From a virus: a DNA stretch of 47,755 nucleotides. The position numbers were made by a program, and so were the translations under genes. The stretch's first letter is position 1; each line of letters starts with the position of its first letter. Shown here one piece after another: positions 32,458 to 40,904 of the stretch. The notes beneath the pieces were generated by a model. The model saw nothing but the letters and a program-made list of their open reading frames with translations, ran no database searches and had not been told where the DNA came from. Where the stretch lies: positions 1 to 47,755 of IMG/VR virus record IMGVR_UViG_3300036768_000311. One strand, written 5' to 3'.

Positions 32458-32781
32458 TTAAAAGACCTTCTTTTCAACCTCACCGGGCCAATAGGGTTTC
32501 TTGTTCCCCTCACGCGGGCCGTGGGCTTCTCTCCAAGCCCGCATGCCCTTAGTGCCGTCAGGGTCCCCAGGCCCCTTGAAATCGTCGTTCGTGGGAAGGA
32601 ACAGGGCAGCCTGCTCGTGTATATTCGGCTCCCTGGAGGCGCGAACGCCAGAACCGAGGCCCACACCCTCGGCGCGGTAGTCACGCACCATCTGGGCCTC
32701 GCAACAAATCGGCGCATCGCGAGAGGGTACCTCAGCCCGTGCGCCGCAAACCTTACACTTGAAAACGAACACCATCGCCAT
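32458..32781 (-). CDS. FmdB-like zinc-ribbon protein
   Basis: A 107-residue protein. It begins with a hydrophobic strand, then F-K-C-K-V-C-G and a C-C pair about 15 residues later, the FmdB-type zinc ribbon found in many phage genomes near structural genes. The rest is charged and unstructured (G-P-G-D-P-D-G-T-K-G). Two in-frame ATGs (32781, 32775) are possible; neither has a clear ribosome site. Confidence 0.65.
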   Translation of the reverse strand: MAMVFVFKCKVCGARAEVPSRDAPICCEAQMVRDYRAEGVGLGSGVRASREPNIHEQAALFLPTNDDFKGPGDPDGTKGMRAWREAHGPREGNKKPYWPGEVEKKVF

Positions 32782-32787
32782 AGGCTA

Positions 32788-32816
32788 GGGGGCGGGCGGA
32801 CTATCCACCCGCCCCC
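32788..32816 (-). other. GC-rich hairpin between structural genes
   Basis: A nine-pair stem GGGGGCGGG/CCCGCCCCC encloses an 11-base loop in the 44-base gap before the FmdB-like gene. No U-tract. It probably stabilises or attenuates the upstream capsid transcript. Confidence 0.45.
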
Positions 32817-32825
32817 AACTCGTGG

Positions 32826-33284
32826 TTACGGAACGGTAACGTTCGCCGTAACAGGACGGCTCACGCGACCACCGGCGGTCTTGATTGCCCGCACGACGGC
32901 AACGTAAGACCCACTAGGGATGCCGGCGAACGTCGCTGGAGAGGTCGTCTTCACAACCGTAGCCGCAGCCCGATTACCGGTAACGGTATTGACCAGAGCA
33001 ACCAGCGCACCGTACTGCCCGGTCACGGTGAAGCTGACCGTAACCGTATTGCCAGAGGCGTTCGCCCCAACACCGGTGGGAACAGCCACCTCGTGCGACT
33101 CACTCAGCCGCGTCTCGGCGGCAACCGCTGGAACGTTGGTCAGAAGACTGACCTTAGCGCCCGATTCGTGGGCGAGCACGTAAGGCTCCGAGCTGAACGT
33201 GTTACCGTCACGCTCGGTGTTATCTGCGGCGAGCGGCCCTGACTCGTAACCCGATGCAACGGTAAGCCGCTTAGAAACCGCCAT
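32826..33284 (-). CDS. Head decoration protein candidate with Ig/FN3-like domain
   Basis: A 152-residue protein. The first 65 residues are extended. The C-terminal 85 form an alternating-strand sandwich (T-V-T-V-S-F-T-V-T-G ... S-G-S-Y-V-A-V-V-R-A-I-K-T ... T-A-N-V-T-V-P) typical of Ig-like or fibronectin type III modules. The ATG overlaps the stop of the preceding gene (TAATG). Near the capsid gene this fits an outer decoration protein. Confidence 0.6.
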   Translation of the reverse strand: MAVSKRLTVASGYESGPLAADNTERDGNTFSSEPYVLAHESGAKVSLLTNVPAVAAETRLSESHEVAVPTGVGANASGNTVTVSFTVTGQYGALVALVNTVTGNRAAATVVKTTSPATFAGIPSGSYVAVVRAIKTAGGRVSRPVTANVTVP

Positions 33285-33721
33285 TACTCTTCCTCCTTGG
33301 TCTTAATCTTCTCGTCGATGGCTGTGTACTTCTCCACAACCTCGGGGTCTGGAGTCGGGAAGCGCTCAAGGATACTCTTACGGTTCCCGTTCAGCATCTC
33401 AGCCACGATGTACATCTCCTGAATGGCTGAAGGAAGCGTCGCTATGTGCTGCACGGCCTCGACCACTCGCATGTTCCGGAGCCGATTAACGGCGTCTCGG
33501 TAATCGTCCTCAACAGCCGTCTCAGCCTTCGCGAGGGCAGCAGCAAGCGCCTCCTCGAACTGGTAGTCCCTACCCGAAGGCGGGGCAGCCTTCACGCCCT
33601 CAGCCGGGATGTAGTCAATGACCAGCCCCTGCTGAACCCGAGCGCGGAGCGCCTGCCTGAATGCCTTCTCGGTGGGAGTCAGTTCCTCCCCCTCCGGGAT
33701 GTAGTCGCGCACAACAGCCAT
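33284..33721 (-). CDS. Head-region hypothetical protein, 145 residues
   Basis: A 145-residue, mainly helical product; D-Y-I-P-E-G and D-Y-I-P-A-E-G recur near residues 6 and 36. The acidic/lysine C-terminus ends K-T-K-E-E-E. AGGAGG site. It is the first gene after the major capsid protein, separated by the 33742-33774 hairpin. Possibly a head completion or capsid accessory protein; unassigned. Confidence 0.6.
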   Translation of the reverse strand: MAVVRDYIPEGEELTPTEKAFRQALRARVQQGLVIDYIPAEGVKAAPPSGRDYQFEEALAAALAKAETAVEDDYRDAVNRLRNMRVVEAVQHIATLPSAIQEMYIVAEMLNGNRKSILERFPTPDPEVVEKYTAIDEKIKTKEEE

Positions 33722-33741
33722 GTGTTCCTCCTACTTGGGGT

Positions 33742-33774
33742 GGTAGGGGGCTGCTCGCTAACCAGCCCCCTACC
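33742..33774 (-). terminator. Stem-loop directly downstream of the major capsid gene
   Basis: A perfect 12-pair stem GGTAGGGGGCTG/CAGCCCCCTACC with a nine-base loop starts 17 bases after the capsid stop. No strong U-tract follows, so it may be a partial terminator or processing/stability element that keeps capsid mRNA abundant relative to downstream genes. Confidence 0.6.
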
Positions 33775-33790
33775 TACCTACTCACCGACC

Positions 33791-34738
33791 TTACGGCGTG
33801 ACGTTGGTAGCAACCCCGTGCGCCCGACGCACGTCGGTGATGAGGTTGCCCATGCTCACGACGAGCGCGGTCTTGGCGTCCTGGTTCACCGGCTGGCGGA
33901 AGGGCAGCAGCTTCATCCAGCGGTTGTCCTTCTGGACGAACTCCAGGTGCCGCGAGTTGAGGAAGTACCAGCGGTTGGCGGGCACGTTGTCCTCGTACAG
34001 CACCTCAGCGCCCTTGTGAGCGATGACCTCGAAGCCGAGGTCCGCCAGCTTAAGGTCCTGGAACCGGATGTTCGGCACAGCCAGGGCCTCGTAGGCCTCG
34101 AACAGGGCCTGGGTCGTGAACTCAAGGTCCGGCTTCGACTTGGCGATGCGGAGAGAGTTCAGGATACTGTTCAGGGCCTTGACCCCGGCGGTGGACGAAA
34201 GGGAGATGGCCGAAGTGACCACCGTGGACCTCCACCAGGTCTCCGTGGCGGAGTCGATACCGCCAAGCACGCCGGTGTTGCCGACGATAGCCTGGATACC
34301 AAGGAAGTCCTTACCGCCGTTACCGGTACCGTCGCCCCAGAGCATGGCATTCAGGTCCTGCTCCATGGACAGGCGCAGCTGCTCCATCTTCGCCTCCAGG
34401 ATGGCGATGATTCGGGCAGAGCCCTCGTTCAGGGCCTCGGTACGGCCGTCGATGGTGACCGACCCAGCGTGCTGCTTCCACGAGTACTCAGCGTACCCGA
34501 AGCCGTCCTGGGGAGTCACGTCGATGAGGTCGTAGCCCTGGTACGACCCAACGGTGTCGTTCAGGTCGTACATGACCGGGCGGCGGATGGTAAGACCGCC
34601 ATCCTCGGTGACGCGCGACTTGGTGCTCAGAGCAGCCAGGAGCGGCGTCTCCTTGGTAACCTGGTCCGCGAGCGTGGCACGGACCTTATTGAAAGTGGTT
34701 GCGAACAGCTCATCGAGCTGCACAGCAGGCGTAGCCAT
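33791..34738 (-). CDS. Major capsid protein (HK97 fold)
   Basis: A 315-residue protein. The motif order fits major capsid proteins of short-tailed phages. An N-terminal helix (A-V-Q-L-D-E-L-F-A-T-T-F) is followed by P-L-L-A-A-L and I-R-R-P-V-M-Y. A long spine helix comes next (A-R-I-I-A-I-L-E-A-K-M-E-Q-L-R-L-S-M-E). A-M-L-W-G-D-G-T, and a C-terminal P-domain strand set (W-Y-F-L-N-S-R-H-L-E-F), complete it. It follows the scaffold gene and precedes the hairpin. Ribosome site AGGAGA. Confidence 0.85.
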   Translation of the reverse strand: MATPAVQLDELFATTFNKVRATLADQVTKETPLLAALSTKSRVTEDGGLTIRRPVMYDLNDTVGSYQGYDLIDVTPQDGFGYAEYSWKQHAGSVTIDGRTEALNEGSARIIAILEAKMEQLRLSMEQDLNAMLWGDGTGNGGKDFLGIQAIVGNTGVLGGIDSATETWWRSTVVTSAISLSSTAGVKALNSILNSLRIAKSKPDLEFTTQALFEAYEALAVPNIRFQDLKLADLGFEVIAHKGAEVLYEDNVPANRWYFLNSRHLEFVQKDNRWMKLLPFRQPVNQDAKTALVVSMGNLITDVRRAHGVATNVTP

Positions 34739-34763
34739 TTATCTGTCTCCTGTAACCTCGTGT

Positions 34764-35630
34764 CTACGAGAGACCGAGCTTAGCCAGGAGGTCCTTGGCC
34801 ACCTTCCGAGTAGCGTCCCGCACCTCGCCGCCGAGAGGGATGTCTTCCTCTGCGGCCTGCTCGGCGCTGGGGCGAGCCATGACAGGCTTCTGGGGCTTAG
34901 GCTTAGCCGCAGCCTTCTTCGTCTTAGCCTCGTCAACCGCCTTGGAGAGGATGGTCCTAGCCGGTCCCATGATACGCCAGTAGGCGTCGAGCGGGCTGGC
35001 TATCCCCTCCTCCGCCGCGAACTCCATCACCATGTCGTGGGTGATTTCCTTCGGCAGCGGCCCGAACTCCTTCTCCAGTGCGGAGAGGGTCGAGCGCCAG
35101 GTACGGTCTATCTCCGCCAGCTCCTGCATCTCTATGAGAGCCGCGATAGACCGCTCCTGCTCCAGCTGTCGCCGGAACAGGGGAACGGCAATCTTGGCGG
35201 TCTGCTCGTCCCAGGGGTTGTTCTCAGGGTCGAGACCAAGGAGCTTAAGGATTTCCTCGTCGGAAATCTCCTCCTCGGCCTCGCCAAGGACTTCCTCTTG
35301 CTCAGTCGTCAGCTCCGAAGTAGACTTCTCTCGTAGAAGCCGACCGATGTAATCGTCTCGCTTCCTCAGCTCCTCCACGATGGAGGCCCTGAGTTCGGGC
35401 TCCAGGCCAGACAGGTCTAGGCCGAAATACTCGGTGGGAGTGTCATCTGTACCCTCGTCTGGGGCCTCGGACCCAGCCTCCTCACCGTCGTCGGCGTGTC
35501 CCTGCGGCACGCCCTCCGCCTCAGCGTCCGGCGGGGCAGCGGTCTCCTCCTCCGTGGCCTCGGTAACCTCTGTACCCTCGGACTCGGTACCCGCAACAGC
35601 TTCCGCGATTGCATCGCGCAAAGAACCCAT
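34764..35630 (-). CDS. Scaffolding protein
   Basis: A 288-residue protein. Residues 20-70 are very acidic and Ala/Glu/Asp/Thr-rich, the centre is helical, and the C-terminus is basic-helical (A-T-R-K-V-A-K-D-L-L-A-K-L-G-L-S), which is where scaffold binds capsid. ATG at 35630 preferred: AGGAGGG lies 4-5 bases before it; a second ATG directly upstream (35633) is possible. Gene order portal-scaffold-capsid is standard. Confidence 0.78.
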   Translation of the reverse strand: MGSLRDAIAEAVAGTESEGTEVTEATEEETAAPPDAEAEGVPQGHADDGEEAGSEAPDEGTDDTPTEYFGLDLSGLEPELRASIVEELRKRDDYIGRLLREKSTSELTTEQEEVLGEAEEEISDEEILKLLGLDPENNPWDEQTAKIAVPLFRRQLEQERSIAALIEMQELAEIDRTWRSTLSALEKEFGPLPKEITHDMVMEFAAEEGIASPLDAYWRIMGPARTILSKAVDEAKTKKAAAKPKPQKPVMARPSAEQAAEEDIPLGGEVRDATRKVAKDLLAKLGLS

Positions 35631-35635
35631 CATCC

Positions 35636-35946
35636 CTCCTGAATCGTGGGAACTGTACCCTTATCGCATGGCCTCGGTCCCACTACTCGGACTTGTGTGG
35701 CTACCGGGACTCAAAGGCGTCCCCAAACCCGATTCCCCACTCCCGGTAGCCACGAAGCCTCCAACTCGCGTTGAACGGACGCCTATAATAGCCCACAAGT
35801 TGGAGGCGCTCCCTACTTATATGTATCTTTATCAACCAAAAACCCGTAGACGCCTAGAAAGCCCTTCGAAACGGTGGGGTAATATGATTGGCTTGGCTGC
35901 CGTCATAAATCGCTCTCCGTGGCTCTCAGAGCCCGGAATGGCCCTT
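35636..35946 (-). other. Intergenic leader between portal and scaffold genes with two long inverted repeats
   Basis: This 311-base gap holds no convincing gene. Two imposing inverted repeats are seen: a 13-base pair of arms at 35697-35709/35741-35753 (GTGGCTACCGGGA/TCCCGGTAGCCAC) and a 10-base pair at 35757-35766/35798-35807 (GCCTCCAACT/AGTTGGAGGC). Between 35810 and 35890 the DNA is AT-rich and may contain a minus-strand promoter for the capsid genes, but no clear -35/-10 pair can be picked. Confidence 0.55.
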
Positions 35947-37893
35947 CTAGGGGCCTGGAGCGACGCCACGGTTCTCCGACACCAACTTCGCGGCCTCGGG
36001 CGTGAGCGGGGCTCCCTGCGAGGCCACCGCAGCGGCGGCAAGGTCAGGCGGGAGCCCAGCCATCTGCAACTGGTCTACTCCCTGGGCAGCAGCACGGCTG
36101 GCAGCCATGAGGCCGATGGCCTCCGCCTGCTTGGCCTGCTGTTCCTCCTGGGAGTTCAGCAGCTCGTTGATGTCATACTCGCTGAAGCCGTACTTCCGCA
36201 TCCACCAGGTAAGGAGCGAAGTCGGGTCGATGATGACCGTACCATCCGCCTGGGGAGAGGCGTAGGGGCCGAGCACGTTCAGGGCCACGGTAGCCTCGGT
36301 GCGGATGCTCTCCTTGGTCGGCGCCTCCCTGGGCTCCAGGGAGACCGACACCAGGAACTCGCCAGCGATGTCGTCGGCAGTGAACTCCCACGGGACGTTT
36401 CCCAGGCTGGGGTCAACAAGCCGCACCACACGCGGCTGGTCGTAGAACTGCATCATGAGCGCAAGCATGCGCCGGGCGATGTCAACGTGGAAGCGCTCAA
36501 GCGTGTTCCGCTTCTCCGACTGCCTGGCTGCCGAGGCGGCAACCACCTCAGCCGTCTCCGTGGCGGTACGACGGCGGTCCGGGAAGAGCCCGCGCATAAG
36601 CTCGTTCACGCCCGTGGCCTCGCGTATCTCGTTGTCAATCTTGTTCTCCATGTCGAACGCCTTCTCAGGGAGAGGCGGCGGGATGAGGGGCTGGATGGTC
36701 CTCGGGTCCACGTCCCTGGAGATGGAGACGTAGGCGCCCACCTCGGCGTTCGAGAGCGCCTCCTTGCCCTCGTCGGTCAGGGCGTCCTCCGGGCCGATGA
36801 GCTTAGGCACGATGCGCTCGATGTACGTGGCAGCCATGGACCGGTACAAGTCCTTCTCCCGGAGGGAGCGGAGCATCACGTCCATCTCCGAGATGCCGCG
36901 CACCCGCCTGGTGGTCTTCCTGAGGACGATGGGCACGAACGGGCTCCGGTCCTGCAGCTCCGGCATCATGGCGAACGGATTCACGCCCTCGTAGAGCAGC
37001 CAGTTCTGGCCGCGAACGAAGATGCAGTAGGTACCGGCCTCAAGGTCCCACATCTCGACGACCGTCACGCGCTTGTCGTCGTCCGTAGGCTTGTCGCCGA
37101 CCCAGAGGTCCTTGTCTATGGCCGCGTCGGCCTGCAGCCGCTCCAGCCGGTCGAGACCGCCACGTGTGCGCTTGACGTACTCGCGCCACTGGGGGTTGTT
37201 CTTGACTTCCTCCACGGTCATGGGGGTGAGCTGGGCAATCCAGCGTACATCCTTAAACCGTCGGGCAGTGGGGTCGAAACGAACCCGGTCCCAGGGCACG
37301 TAGTCAACGACGATGCGGTCGCGGATGGGGACCTCGACCTTCTTCGTGGTCGGGACCAGCTGCGCTATCTGCTCCGCGCTCGGAGTTTCAACACCAGAAG
37401 CCTCGGCCTCCGCCAGCAGCTGGTCTATGTCTGCGGCTATCTCGTCCTCGTCCCTGTCAACCTCCACCTCGTCGGCCAGGTACTCGTACCCGACCTTGAC
37501 CCAGCCGATGCCGGTGATAAGAGCGTCCTTGATGGCGTCGTCCCGGTCCTCATCAACGCGGTTAACGCGCCACTCGTAGTTCAGGGCCGTCTCAGCGAGG
37601 ATAGCCTGCTCGGGGGTCGTGTCTCCCGTAGGCGTGCAACGGAATGCGACATCTACAGCCGTCATGCCGCTGAACAGGGCGTCGATAACGGCCACGGCGG
37701 TAGGCACGTTGACCACGAGCCCCTTGCGGCTGGCCTGCCGCTTCTGCGGAAGGTTCTCGTAGCGGTCCCACCACTTCTTGGCCTCTGCCTCCCAGGACTC
37801 GAAGTCCTTGTCGGAGACCGCCAGCCTGTGGTTGTAAACCTTGGTCTTCTCTTCGTCGTTCTTGTACTTCCGGTATATGACTGGGGCAGCCAC
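35947..37893 (-). CDS. Portal protein
   Basis: A 648-residue protein. Typical portal features: N-terminal charged helices, W-D-R-Y-E-N-L-P, then an I-T-G-I-G-W-V-K-V-G-Y segment, F-D-P-T-A-R-R, and a long helical stem (A-T-G-V-N-E-L-M-R-G-L-F-P then S-E-K-R-N-T-L-E-R-F). A Gln/Ala-rich C-terminal barrel follows (E-E-Q-Q-A-K-Q-A). GTG start with GGAG. Twelve copies form the DNA gate. It lies between the terminase and scaffold genes. Confidence 0.88.
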   Translation of the reverse strand: MAAPVIYRKYKNDEEKTKVYNHRLAVSDKDFESWEAEAKKWWDRYENLPQKRQASRKGLVVNVPTAVAVIDALFSGMTAVDVAFRCTPTGDTTPEQAILAETALNYEWRVNRVDEDRDDAIKDALITGIGWVKVGYEYLADEVEVDRDEDEIAADIDQLLAEAEASGVETPSAEQIAQLVPTTKKVEVPIRDRIVVDYVPWDRVRFDPTARRFKDVRWIAQLTPMTVEEVKNNPQWREYVKRTRGGLDRLERLQADAAIDKDLWVGDKPTDDDKRVTVVEMWDLEAGTYCIFVRGQNWLLYEGVNPFAMMPELQDRSPFVPIVLRKTTRRVRGISEMDVMLRSLREKDLYRSMAATYIERIVPKLIGPEDALTDEGKEALSNAEVGAYVSISRDVDPRTIQPLIPPPLPEKAFDMENKIDNEIREATGVNELMRGLFPDRRRTATETAEVVAASAARQSEKRNTLERFHVDIARRMLALMMQFYDQPRVVRLVDPSLGNVPWEFTADDIAGEFLVSVSLEPREAPTKESIRTEATVALNVLGPYASPQADGTVIIDPTSLLTWWMRKYGFSEYDINELLNSQEEQQAKQAEAIGLMAASRAAAQGVDQLQMAGLPPDLAAAAVASQGAPLTPEAAKLVSENRGVAPGP

Positions 37894-37903
37894 TTAAGTC
37901 TCC

Positions 37904-39400
37904 TTAAATCCTGATGATGCCCGGCTCCCACATGATTTCCTCCTCGGTTTCGCCGGAGAGGCCCCACGGGTCTGGGTCATCGTTCTTCAACAGCTGCTGT
38001 TCTATGAAGCCCCACTGGTTCGGGCTGTACTTCCTGTTCGGCAAGACTGGAGCAGGCCGGGGCCGGAAACCGACCAGGCTGGTGATGCCGTACCTCACGG
38101 CGTCCATGAAGTGGCTACTCCAGTCGTGTACCGGCTGGGAGCCGGTTCTGAACCCGGAACTGTCTGTCGGCCAGTGGTACGAGGAGAAGGCCATGATGAC
38201 CCGCTCCGCGTCCGACGAGACAAGGATGCGGTCGGCGGCCAGCAGGTTGTTTATGAGCCTGACGCCGTAGTCTATGTGCCGCCTCGGCGCCGGGGACACC
38301 TTGAGCCCATGCTGGTACAGGTCTTCGATGATGCTTTTGCCGGTAGATATGTTCCGCTGCTCTCCGGCCGGGTCGCATATGTTCCCGGCCATCTGCTCTG
38401 GAGTCAAGTTATACTTGAGACTTATAAATCGTTTAAACTCATATACCCAGTCTTGTGAAGTTCTGTCTTTAGCCTCTAGCGCGTCCAGTATATAGATGTA
38501 GGGCACCATCACGTCTCTGGTAGCGCCTTCTGGACGCTCGGGCTTCCACTCGACCTGGGCGAAAACCACGACTCCGAGGTCGCCCATTCCAAAGTCCCAG
38601 AACGAGTACAGCGGCAGGTCGGCCCTATACTTCAAGTCCTTACGTACGTGCTTGGACGGGTCCCACTCGAAGTAGACGGAGCCCTCGATGGCGCCCACGA
38701 ACTCTCCATAGACCTCCTGGCGCAGGAAGCGGCCCTTGTACGTGGCAACCAGAGAGTCTATGTACTCCGGCGGAAGGTTCGCCCGGTTGTCGAACGTGGC
38801 CGCGTTGTACCAGGCCGAGTCTTTTATGCGATGCGGCGAGTCTGGGTGGAACTTGCTCCACATCCAGTCGTAGCCGTTCGGCGTCGAGGCGACGAAGCCC
38901 CTGTGGGCGTAGCCCTTCTGCCGGAGACGGCCGTAGAGGATGTCCCACGCGCTGCCGTCCACGTGCCTGCCCTCGTCTATGCCGAACCAGCTCAGCTCCA
39001 AGCCTCGCATCCAGTTCGGCTGGTCGAGGGACCGGAAGAGGATTTCTGCTGCCCCCAGCCCTTGCTTGCCAACCAAACGCTTGTTCGGTTTCCCGGACTC
39101 GTCGAAAGGTATAAGCAGGGCCTTCTTCTCACTCTTTATATACTCCAGCAGCAGGCCGCTCTTCTCTGCCAGCTCGAAGAACAGCGGCAGCACCACGTCC
39201 TTCAGAACTGGGTAGTTGATGGCCGCGACACAGCCCCGAGGGCCATAGAAACCCTTCTTCGGCTGCTGGGAAAGCAGGAAGCCCTTCGCCAGCAGGGCAA
39301 AGGTCTTACCTGCGCCGAGGCCCCCGATGAAGGCTGAAGCCCTGTGCTGGTCGAGGACGAAGGCCGTCTGTGCTCCGGGATTAAGCTTTATCTCTGCCAT
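37904..39400 (-). CDS. terL: Terminase large subunit
   Basis: A 498-residue packaging motor. Walker A G26-G-L-G-A-G-K-T33, Walker B ending in D142-E143 (W-F-G-I-D-E), and an RNase-H-type nuclease with D269 (F-W-D-F-G) and D433 (F-M-D-A-V-R-Y-G). It translocates DNA through the portal and cuts the concatemer. It follows the ClpP-type protease gene by three bases and has no strong ribosome site, so it is probably coupled. Confidence 0.93.
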   Translation of the reverse strand: MAEIKLNPGAQTAFVLDQHRASAFIGGLGAGKTFALLAKGFLLSQQPKKGFYGPRGCVAAINYPVLKDVVLPLFFELAEKSGLLLEYIKSEKKALLIPFDESGKPNKRLVGKQGLGAAEILFRSLDQPNWMRGLELSWFGIDEGRHVDGSAWDILYGRLRQKGYAHRGFVASTPNGYDWMWSKFHPDSPHRIKDSAWYNAATFDNRANLPPEYIDSLVATYKGRFLRQEVYGEFVGAIEGSVYFEWDPSKHVRKDLKYRADLPLYSFWDFGMGDLGVVVFAQVEWKPERPEGATRDVMVPYIYILDALEAKDRTSQDWVYEFKRFISLKYNLTPEQMAGNICDPAGEQRNISTGKSIIEDLYQHGLKVSPAPRRHIDYGVRLINNLLAADRILVSSDAERVIMAFSSYHWPTDSSGFRTGSQPVHDWSSHFMDAVRYGITSLVGFRPRPAPVLPNRKYSPNQWGFIEQQLLKNDDPDPWGLSGETEEEIMWEPGIIRI

Positions 39401-39403
39401 AGC

Positions 39404-40051
39404 CTAGAAGAGCTTGTCGAAGAAGCCAAGCTCGTAGGCCTCCTTGGCCGAGAGCCACCAGTCACGGTGGTCGCACTTCTCCATGATTTCCTTCGCCGAC
39501 AGCTTCGAGCGCTCGGCGAGGAGCGAGCACAGCTGCTCGTGGAGGCGCTCAACCAGCTTGGCATTGTCCTTAAGCTCGCTGAGGCTGCCCCAGACCCAGT
39601 GAGAGGGCTCGTGAATCATGAACCAGGCATTCTTCTTAATCCTGCGTTCGGTACCGGCCTGGGACAGCACCGAGGCCATGCTGGCGGCGTAGCCATAGAC
39701 TTCGGTGATGATGGGAACCTTGTACTCCTTGGAGAGCTGGCGCACCAAGTCAAAGAGCATGAGGCCGTCGAAGACACTACCACCGGGGCTGTTCAGCCGG
39801 ATGGTAATCGGGTCCTTGGAGACCCAGGCCCACTCGCTAAGCTCGTCAACGGCCCACTGGACCGTGGCTGAGTTCACGTCGGTAACGAAGTCGAAGACCC
39901 GGCGCTCCTTCCTGAGCGCCTGGTTCCACTTCTCGACGTTCTTCTTGTGCATGAGGTCGAACTGGAGGTTGTCCCTCTCAGCCAGTAGCTTCTCGTACTC
40001 GGCGCGCTCAAGTGGGTTAAGCTCAGCAAGCGGGTCCTTCTTCGTAGCCAT
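39404..40051 (-). CDS. ClpP-type head maturation protease
   Basis: A 215-residue protein. ClpP-fold motifs: N-S-P-G-G-S-V-F-D-G (oxyanion region, about 88-97), nucleophile S124 in G-Y-A-A-S-M-A, and H147 in F-M-I-H-E-P-S. The third acid is likely an Asp in D-H-R-D-W-W near 195. Such proteins process prohead scaffold and capsid. Lying upstream of terL rather than beside the scaffold gene is less usual. Residues 1-55 are an extra helical extension. Good GGAGAG site. Confidence 0.85.
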   Translation of the reverse strand: MATKKDPLAELNPLERAEYEKLLAERDNLQFDLMHKKNVEKWNQALRKERRVFDFVTDVNSATVQWAVDELSEWAWVSKDPITIRLNSPGGSVFDGLMLFDLVRQLSKEYKVPIITEVYGYAASMASVLSQAGTERRIKKNAWFMIHEPSHWVWGSLSELKDNAKLVERLHEQLCSLLAERSKLSAKEIMEKCDHRDWWLSAKEAYELGFFDKLF

Positions 40052-40053
40052 CC

Positions 40054-40194
40054 TTATCTCTCCTTCCGTCTCTTGAGCCGCCTAAGCTTCCTAAGGGTAA
40101 CAATCTTGCTGCCGTACTTCTCCGTCCATCGCCTGGCTATCTCTGGGTGGACAGCCCACAAGAAGCGCCGCTGCTTCTCGCTCCTGAACGGCAT
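40054..40194 (-). CDS. Small basic protein, 46 residues
   Basis: The product starts M-P-F-R-S-E-K-Q-R-R-F-L-W-A-V-H-P-E-I-A and ends in an Arg/Lys run. The motif (sequence up to the W) recurs in many phages as a tiny gene near the terminase genes. Function unproven; it could aid packaging or bind DNA. It starts two bases after the previous gene's stop. Confidence 0.65.
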   Translation of the reverse strand: MPFRSEKQRRFLWAVHPEIARRWTEKYGSKIVTLRKLRRLKRRKER

Positions 40195-40196
40195 CG

Positions 40197-40385
40197 CTAG
40201 CGCCTCTTGAGGTCCCGCAGTCGCCTCAGCGTGGCGCGCCGCCTGCCTGCGGCAGCCATCTGCTGGAAGCGCTTCTTCCCATACTTACGGCGCCCAATCC
40301 ACGCCGCCAGGGCCGGGGAGATGCCCTTGCGGACCATAGCCGCGAAGCGCCCACCGCCGCCCGGACGCATACTCTTACCCGCCAT
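40197..40385 (-). CDS. Small basic protein, 62 residues
   Basis: A 62-residue, strongly basic product, with M-A-G-K-S-M-R-P-G-G-G-G-R-F at the start and an Arg-rich C-terminus. AAGGAGGAGTCAG precedes the ATG. The gene overlaps the end of the small-terminase candidate by 11 bases. Probably nucleic-acid-binding; phage-typical but unnamed. Confidence 0.65.
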   Translation of the reverse strand: MAGKSMRPGGGGRFAAMVRKGISPALAAWIGRRKYGKKRFQQMAAAGRRRATLRRLRDLKRR

Positions 40386-40806
40386 CTGACTCCTCCTTGC
40401 TAGATGAGGCTGTTTCTTCTGTCACGGCATGCGTAGCCACCGTAAACCCTTCGCTATGCTTCGACTCCACGCTCGCTGTCGCGACCGTGAAGCCAACGTC
40501 GAAGTAATCCTCCTCTGGCTCCTTGACCTCAGGCCTGGCAACAGAGGGCTTGCCAATCCCGTACTCAAGGGCCTTGACAGCGAACATGGCTCTGTCCTTG
40601 GGGTCCAGCTTCGCATACTCCTCCAGGCCCAGGGCAGCACGTATGAGGACATCAGCAAGCTTCTCTGCATCCTTCTCGAACTTCTCCTTGGCCAGGACTG
40701 CACCCTTGAGAGCCGCCTTACGGCGCCTAGCCTCGTTGGCTGCCATGGCCCCCTTCACGGCATCTTCCCTGGTGAAGCGGTAAGGACCCTTAGGCTCATC
40801 GGGCAT
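40375..40806 (-). CDS. Small terminase subunit candidate
   Basis: A 143-residue protein. Residues 1-45 are basic and helical (T-R-E-D-A-V-K-G-A-M-A-A-N-E-A-R-R-R-K-A). The middle is a helical oligomerisation-like segment (E-K-F-E-K-D-A-E-K-L-A-D-V-L-I-R-A-A-L-G). The C-terminal third is acidic and Thr/Ser-rich. Start at 40806, after AAAGGTG; a GTG three codons earlier is less likely. Its position at the head of the packaging operon is the main reason for the call; no helix-turn-helix signature is obvious. Confidence 0.5.
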   Translation of the reverse strand: MPDEPKGPYRFTREDAVKGAMAANEARRRKAALKGAVLAKEKFEKDAEKLADVLIRAALGLEEYAKLDPKDRAMFAVKALEYGIGKPSVARPEVKEPEEDYFDVGFTVATASVESKHSEGFTVATHAVTEETASSSKEESDGG

Positions 40807-40850
40807 AGAACACACCTTTCCCTATTAACGAAAACCGAAAACCAATATGT

Positions 40851-40904
40851 GCTGCCGTCCCGGAATCGAACAAACGTTCGAAAGTACGAATGAGGGACGG
40901 CAGC
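40851..40904. repeat. Perfect 11-bp inverted repeat with tRNA-like apical sequence
   Basis: Arms GCTGCCGTCCC (40851-40861) and GGGACGGCAGC (40894-40904) enclose a 32-base loop that contains a nested TCGAAC-AAAC-GTTCGA hairpin. On the minus strand the loop includes TTCGATTCC, as in a tRNA T-loop, but no T stem, D arm or anticodon arm forms, so it is not a normal tRNA. Confidence 0.6.

Noticed and set aside
35380-37914. 844-codon open frame on the plus strand over the portal gene
   Set aside because: Antisense shadow of the GC-rich portal and scaffold genes: no ribosome site, no recognisable motif, and the minus-strand genes have clear family features.
40851-40904. Conventional tRNA on the minus strand
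   Set aside because: Only an acceptor-like stem and T-loop-like bases are present; D, anticodon and T stems cannot form in 54 nt.
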